A stretch of DNA of 64,000 bases from Camellia lanceoleosa (lineage: Eukaryota; Streptophyta; Magnoliopsida; Ericales; Theaceae). The DNA is taken from assembly GCA_025200525.1 (NCBI GenBank), contig CM045758.1:2914001-2978000 (forward strand), read 5' to 3'. The notes beneath the pieces are model-generated. The model had not been told where the DNA came from. It made no database searches and worked only from the letters and a program-made list of their open reading frames with translations. The position numbers and the translations under genes were made by a program. Of this stretch, positions 58,148-64,000 are shown one piece after another. Numbering within the stretch: the first letter of the stretch is position 1; every line of letters begins with the position of its first letter.

Positions 58148-61100
58148 ATGGCGAACAACGATGAGTTTTCGTTGTCCGCCATCGACGGAGTTACCCCGGA
58201 GTCGGGCAGACGGAGAGAAGGACATCCCGACATCCTTCCAATGGTGGACCTAGAGACATTCCTAGGAGGACAATTGAGGGACGCGCGAGATAAGTGCGGA
58301 AGAAGTTATGGTCATTCACGGAGTCCAGACGGTCATCGGCGACGGAGAGAATCACACGCCAGACGTTTGGAACACAAGCTAAAGGACCAGGACGCCGTCA
58401 TCCGGCGAATGGCAGCGGAGATGGAGGAACTGAAGCGGCATGTCAAAGGGAAGGGTGTAGCTGGAGTGGGAGACCACAATGAGCGCACTCAACCCCGGCG
58501 TTTAGGCAGTCAGAGTCAGCGACACACTCCGTCCATTTCTATTACCAGAAGCTACAAGGTTAGTGATTTCGACGTGCGTGCAGAGAAGTCCAGCAGGCAA
58601 GATAGCACTTACCAACCCTCACGTCCGGCGATGACGTCGAGGTACTCTTATTCTGTTCATTCAGAGGATTTGCGGGCAGTCTTAAAAGAGCGAGCTCGCC
58701 GGCGAGAGGCTCAAAGGGTGCCGGCATTTCAGCGGCTATCCTACGAAGTTCACGCTAGCGAGGAGGTCGGAATGCCTCCACCTCGCCAAGCAGCGCCGCT
58801 CCTTGTAGATTTGGACTTGGCAAGGCTGAGCGCCACCCCATTCTCCCTGGAGATTGAAACAACACCGCTTCCGGCAGGCTTCCACCAACCTAAATTTACG
58901 CTTTATGACGGAAAGACCGATCCCTACATGCATGTAAGCCACTTCCGACAGGTTATGGCCGGACATAGGCGGAATGATGCACTTATGTGCCTTATCTTCC
59001 CGTCAAGTTTAGGCGAACTGGGCCTGAAATGGTTTGAGAGGTTGCCGGAGGGAAGCATAGAAAGGTGCAATCAGTTGGCCGAAGCCTTTGTGACGCGTTT
59101 CAAAACCAACACCAAAACATTAAAGGAAGTTGATCACCTACTGAGCGTCAAGATGGAGCCGAGTGACACATTGAAGGCGTACAACTCCAGATATTGGGAG
59201 ACCGTCAACGAGATCTTGGATTGCCCTGTTAACCTTGCAATCACTTAATACAAGCGTAGTCTCCCAGTCGGACATAGACTGCGGGACTCACTTACCATGC
59301 ACCAGCCGACGTCCATGGGCCAGCTCATGCAGCACATCAATGAGCACATCCGAGTTGAGGATGATACGTCAGCGTCCACCGTAAAGGCAACTCCGGCAAC
59401 GACAGACAAGAGGACAGCAGGCAAAGTGCACGCGGTTGGGCAAGAGTCCAGCTACTCAAATGACCGAGTAGAGGAGTCGGACCGTGGTTCAAACCGTAAA
59501 AACCGGGGTAGGGGACGTCGGAATGACCGGGATGACTACCCCCGAGATGACGTAGCGGATGCAAACAGAAGGTTGAAGTCCAGGATAGGTATCACCACGG
59601 TCTTCAAGATTCCAATCTATCGCATACTTAGTGAAATCCGCAACGAGGAATATGTCCGGTTTCCAGCTAAGTTGGGTGACGGTCAGAAGGGCTTCAATCC
59701 GAGGTACCGTTGCACATTTCACCGAGAGCGCGGCCACTGGACAGAGGATTGTCTGCCTCTGAGGCAACATTTAGAAGAGCTAGTCACAGCCAGACACTTG
59801 GACCTTTACATTGATGGGGGTGTTAAAGCAAACCAAGCTCCGGTCGATCCGCGGGGACCAGATGACCATGATACGCCTTCACAAGGAGTTATTAATGTCA
59901 TCCACAGCATAGTGGAGCCGGCGCGGGTATGCGAGCTCCGGGGTATGATCAAAAAGGCAGAACACATGAGGGAAGTCTTGTCAATTCAGCCTGCGATCAA
60001 GAGGGGGAAGACCGAAGAAAAAGATGTGCTTAGTTTCTCCTCAAGGGATCTAGAGCGCATTCAGACACCGCACAATGACGCCTTAGTGGTGACGCTTCGC
60101 GTCAAGGAATTTGATGTCAAACGAATCTTGATCGATCAGGGAAGTTCAGTCGAGATCATGTACTACGATGCATTCAAGCAGCTCAAGCTCCGTGATATAG
60201 ACTTGGCCTTGGTGACTTCGCCACTGGTTGGTTTCAACTCACAACCAGAGTGGCCTTGTAGAAAGATTATCCTGCCAGTCAAAGCGGGGTCTGTGGTCAA
60301 GCAAGTGGAGTTCTGGGTATTGCAAGTACTATCAACTTGTAACATGATCCTTGGAAGGGAATGGCTTCACGCGATGCAAGCCGTGGCATCAACCTACCAT
60401 CAGGTGATAAGATTTCCCTCGGCTATGGGGGCAATCGAAGAAATTTAGGGAGATCAAGTCATGTCAAAGCAGTGCTTTGTGGCAACTAACGGCAGCCAGG
60501 TTGCAAAAGGCTTCGTTCAAATGATAGAAGGACCGAAGGACCGGGGAGTTCTTGATGATGTGGGCACTAAGGCAGAGGACAAAGCCATCGAGGAATTAGT
60601 GGAGGTCCGAATTGATACAGAACATCCAGACAAGTTCTTCTTGCTCGGCTCCAGCCTCACAGCCCAAGAAAGAACCGAAATGGTTGAGTTTTTGATGGCC
60701 AATATCGAGTTCTTCACATGGACGCCTTACGACATGCCCGACCTCGATCCAAGTTTTATCTGCCATCACCTCAATGTCTTCCCCGGCGCAAAGCCAGTCA
60801 TTCAGCGAACAAGGAGGTCAGTGCTGCATCACGCCGAGGTAGTTGCGGAGGAAGTGAAGAACTTGCTCAAGGCACGAGCAATTCAGGAAGTGCACTACCC
60901 TCGGTGGATTTCCAACACAGTGGTAGTGCCCAAGAAGAATGGGAAGTGGAGGGTTTGTGTCGATTACAAGACAGTCAACTGAGCTTGTCCGAAAGACAGC
61001 TTTCCTTTACCCAGAATTGACCAGCTTGTGGACTTGACGGCTGGGCATAACAGGCTTAGTTTCTTAGATGCTTACTGCGGTTACCATCATATTGCCATGC

Positions 61101-64000
61101 ACGGGCCCGACCGAGAGATCACCTCTTTCACGACTCCAAGAGGACTCTTCTGCTACCGAGTTATGTCTTTTGGTTTAAAGAACGCCGGGGCAACTTTTCA
61201 GAGGATGGTGACCAAGATGTTTGCTTCTCTGCTGGGCCGGACAATGGTGGCTTACATTGATGATATGGTGGTTAAAAGCTGGCATCAAGCAGACCACCTG
61301 TTCGACTTAGCCGAGATGTTCTCTATTCTCAAAAAACACAAGCTGAGCCTGAATGCATCTAAGTGTGCCTTTGGCGTGGGATCCGGGAAATTTTTGGGAT
61401 TTCTAGTCACGAACCGAGGTATCGAAGCAGACCCCACACAGATCAGAGCCGTGCAAGACTTGAAACAGCCTAGCTCGGCTAAGGACGTGCAGCATCTGGC
61501 CGGAATGGCCGCCGCGCTTAATCGATTTATAAGCCGGTCATCAGATCGCTGCCGCCTTTTCTTTCAGGCATTAAAATCAAAGTTCTCATGGGATGAAGAG
61601 TGTGACCAGGTTTTGGCCGAGCTAAAGGAGTATCTGTCTTCGGCGCCATTATTGGTTACACCAAAGCCCGGCGAGGAACTCTACCTTTACCTTGTCGTTT
61701 CACAGCATGCAGTCAGTGCGGTGCTTGTCCAAGCCGAAGGAATCAAGCATCTTCCAATCTTTTACGTCAGTAAAACCTTGCTACCGGCCGAGTCGAGATA
61801 CTTGCCGTTGGAAAAGCTTGCGTTGGCATTGATGATGGCATCAAGGAAGTTGGCGCACTATTTCCACGCCCATACCATCATCGTACTAACAGAGTTCCCT
61901 CTTAAAGCTTTGTTCGAATGGGCAGACTTCTCTGGCCGAATTCTCAAGTGGGCGGTCGAATTGGGACAATTTGATGTAAAGTTCCAGCCGCACACTGCTA
62001 TAAAAGCCCAGACCTTGGCCGATTTTGTTGCTGAATTCTCACTTGGAACTTATCCTGTGTGCCCGGTAGAAATTGCCGCGGCAGATGAGGAGGTGAACGC
62101 GAGCAAGACCAAGACACAACAACTTGGTGGAGTTAGCGACGCGAAATTTGCGCGCCCCACCAGAGTATCCTCAGTTTGTACAAGTCCACCGATCGCTGAT
62201 GCGATAATGGAGTTAGATATCACCGACCAACCTGCTCCGTCCGGTACCGCATCCCCAAGAGGGGAAGACATGGAACTACTCAGCACAAAGCCTGCGGCCG
62301 GCATAATACCGCAACCTGGTGATTCGCCTACGAACTTAGGCATTATAAATCAACTTGCTGAGTCCGGTGCAGAATCACCAAGGGGGGCTGAAGTGAAACC
62401 AATCGGCGCCGAACTCGAAGCCGAGCAGCCGAGAAACCGTGATCCCATCAACTTTCGAGCCTCTCAGGACCCTTCAGAGTGTTAAAAGCTCTTTGTGGGG
62501 GAGATGTGGAAACTTTTTGTTGATGGGGCCTCAAACCGTCACGGTGCCGGGCTAGGTATAGTTTTGATCTCGCCGGACGGCCTGACGATTGAACATTCTG
62601 TCACCCTTGGCTTTCCAGCATCCAACAATGAGGCCGAGTATGAGGCGCTTTTGGCTGGGCTCAAGAGCGCGCTCCATATGCAAGCATCCGAGCTTATAGT
62701 TTACAGTGATTCTCAGCTTGTGGTTAACTAAGTTTCTGGGGTTTACGAGGCAAAGGATAACAGAATGGCGAAGTACCATGCCCTGGTTAGTGACCACATC
62801 AAGCAATTTCAGGCGATCAGAGTTCAGCAGATTGGCCGTGAAGAAAACAGCCGAGCACATGAGTTGGCAGGCCTTGCTTCCATGGTCGATAGTACATCTC
62901 CTAACCCTCTTTTGATTGAATTCCTTCCGCAGCCCAGCATTGAGGAAGCCGGGCAGACGGATGTACTCTGCGCCGCGCTAGGTCCTTCATGGATGGATCC
63001 TATAATCCTGTTCCTCAGAGACCGGACTCTTCCAGCCAACAAGAAGGAAGCACATAAAGTGCGGGTGAAGTCAGAGCGGTTTTGGCTTTCTCCATCCGGT
63101 GTTTTATAAAAGAAATCCTTCACTGGTCCCTACCTAAAATGTGTGCACCCGAGCAGCGTCGAGGCCTTCTTGTACGAAATTCACGAAAGCATATATAGCA
63201 ATCACATAGGGGGGAGATCCTTGGCCTACCGAGCTATTTCGCAAGGCTACTGGTGGCCGTGCATGCAAGCCGACGCACAGAAATATGTTCGCAAATGTGA
63301 GAAGTGCCAGAAGTTTGCCCACCAGATCTACTAGTTGGCTAGGGAACTTCTCCCCCTCACCAGCCCTTGGCCCTTTGCGATGTGGGGGCTGGATATAGTG
63401 GGGCCGCTCCCCACCGCACCAGGCAACCGGAAGTTCTTCATCGCGGCCACAGACTACTTCACCAAATGGGTCGAAGCGGAGCCTTTGGCAACGATCAAGG
63501 AGAAAGACGTGAAGCGCTTTGTTTGGCAGAATGTGGTCACGCGGTTTGGCGTCCCCAAGATTTTGATCTCTGATAACGACACCCAGTTTGACAGTTGCCT
63601 ATTCATAGGATTTTGTGAAGATCTAAAGATTGAATTCTACAACTCTACTCCGGCTTACCTGCAGTCCAACGGTCAAGCCGAGGCATCCAACAAGACCATC
63701 CTGGATGGGTTGAAGAAAAGGCTTGAGAAAGCTAAGGGAAAGTGGGCCGAGGAACTCCCCAGTGTCCTTTGGGCATACCGCACAACCCCGCGACGATCTA
63801 CCGGGGAAACTCCATTTGCTTTGGCTTATGGCATGGAGGCGGTCATACCTTTGGAAGTTGGCATGCCCATCCTAAGGAGTGAAAGTTTTGAGCCCGAGCT
63901 GAACGCCGAGGTTGTCGCCCTGGAACTTGATCTAGTGGAAGAGCGTCGGGAAAAGGCCCTCATCCACGTGGCCACCTATCAACAGGAGCTTTTAAGAAAA
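58148..64000 (+). pseudogene. gag-pol of gypsy element 2, single frame with seven stops
   Basis: ATG at 58148 opens a frame running to the window end, interrupted only by stops at 59246, 60446, 60980, 62483, 62729, 63107 and 63332. Gag core about 58900-59240 (LGLKWFERLPEGSIERC; LAEAFVTRF); zinc-knuckle-like CTFHRERGHWTEDC about 59710; protease about 60080-60400 (RILIDQGSSVEIMYY); reverse transcriptase about 60850-61450 with YIDD at 61253-61264; gypsy RNase H about 61670-62020; second RNase H about 62505-62885 ([23 protein letters not shown]); integrase finger about 63175-63310 (H..H..CEKC) and core from 63370, with both Asp (GLDIVGP, SDNDTQF) and Glu (NGQAEASNKTI) present. Most stops sit where Gln or Arg is expected, i.e. 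single C-to-T changes. Confidence 0.93.

Larger units (their letters stand above)
57310..64000 (+). mobile_element. Second Tat-lineage Ty3/gypsy retrotransposon (truncated by window end)
   Basis: The 5' LTR (57310-58081) is followed by a primer-binding region, gag, protease, reverse transcriptase, two RNase H domains and most of the integrase, where the window ends. Its LTR and protein sequences differ from element 1, so it is a separate family. It is GC-richer and much better preserved: the whole gag-pol is in one frame with seven stops and no frameshift. The 3' LTR and any antisense gene lie outside. Confidence 0.92.

Overview
The window is nuclear DNA from a flowering plant, most likely a eudicot. 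It is AT-rich, genes are split by GT-AG introns, intergenic space is full of foldback and hAT-type elements, and there are Cassandra-like and Tat-lineage Ty3/gypsy retroelements. The two long host proteins read as orthologues of Arabidopsis proteins along their whole length. No bacterial, organellar, CRISPR or tRNA features were seen.

0-8.6 kb: a first coding exon of a Di19-like zinc-finger gene lies on the minus strand at 2520-2583; its first intron runs off the left edge and holds degenerate tandem repeats. Next is an intact CLAVATA2 gene (minus, 4113-6398, 761 aa, one coding exon) with a probable intron in its 5' leader. 8.9-19.5 kb: a complete eight-coding-exon gene for the eIF5-mimic/BZW translation regulator (minus, 411 aa). 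It has a 5-nt first coding part, a 24-nt microexon and one GC-AG intron; its introns carry a hAT element with an 8-bp target-site duplication (TSD), a probable SINE and foldback repeats.

19.5-30.3 kb: AT-rich intergenic DNA with a hAT element, MITE-like foldbacks and tandem duplications, plus one small two-exon gene (24318-24637, 74 aa, single membrane segment). 30.3-35.6 kb: a nested stack, in which a TIR element of about 1.3 kb was entered by a Cassandra TRIM (LTRs carry 5S rRNA sequence) and by a 3.3-kb solo-LTR-like unit holding a three-monomer, 180-bp higher-order tandem repeat. 36.7-39.3 kb: a 2.6-kb solo LTR with a perfect 5-bp TSD. 42.1-42.35 kb: an eEF1A gene fragment.

44.0-56.3 kb: a full-length, heavily decayed Tat-lineage gypsy element (LTRs about 540 bp, roughly 12% apart by hand count). 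A hAT element with a perfect 8-bp TSD interrupts its gag-protease region. Between integrase and the 3' LTR it carries a three-exon gene on the opposite strand whose intron phases still agree. 57.3-64.0 kb: a second, unrelated and better-preserved Tat-type element whose whole gag-pol stays in one frame with seven stop codons; it runs off the right edge.

The host genes are unrelated to each other in pathway (meristem signalling, translation initiation, a stress-type zinc finger, a small membrane protein). The rest of the window is a layered record of transposon insertion.
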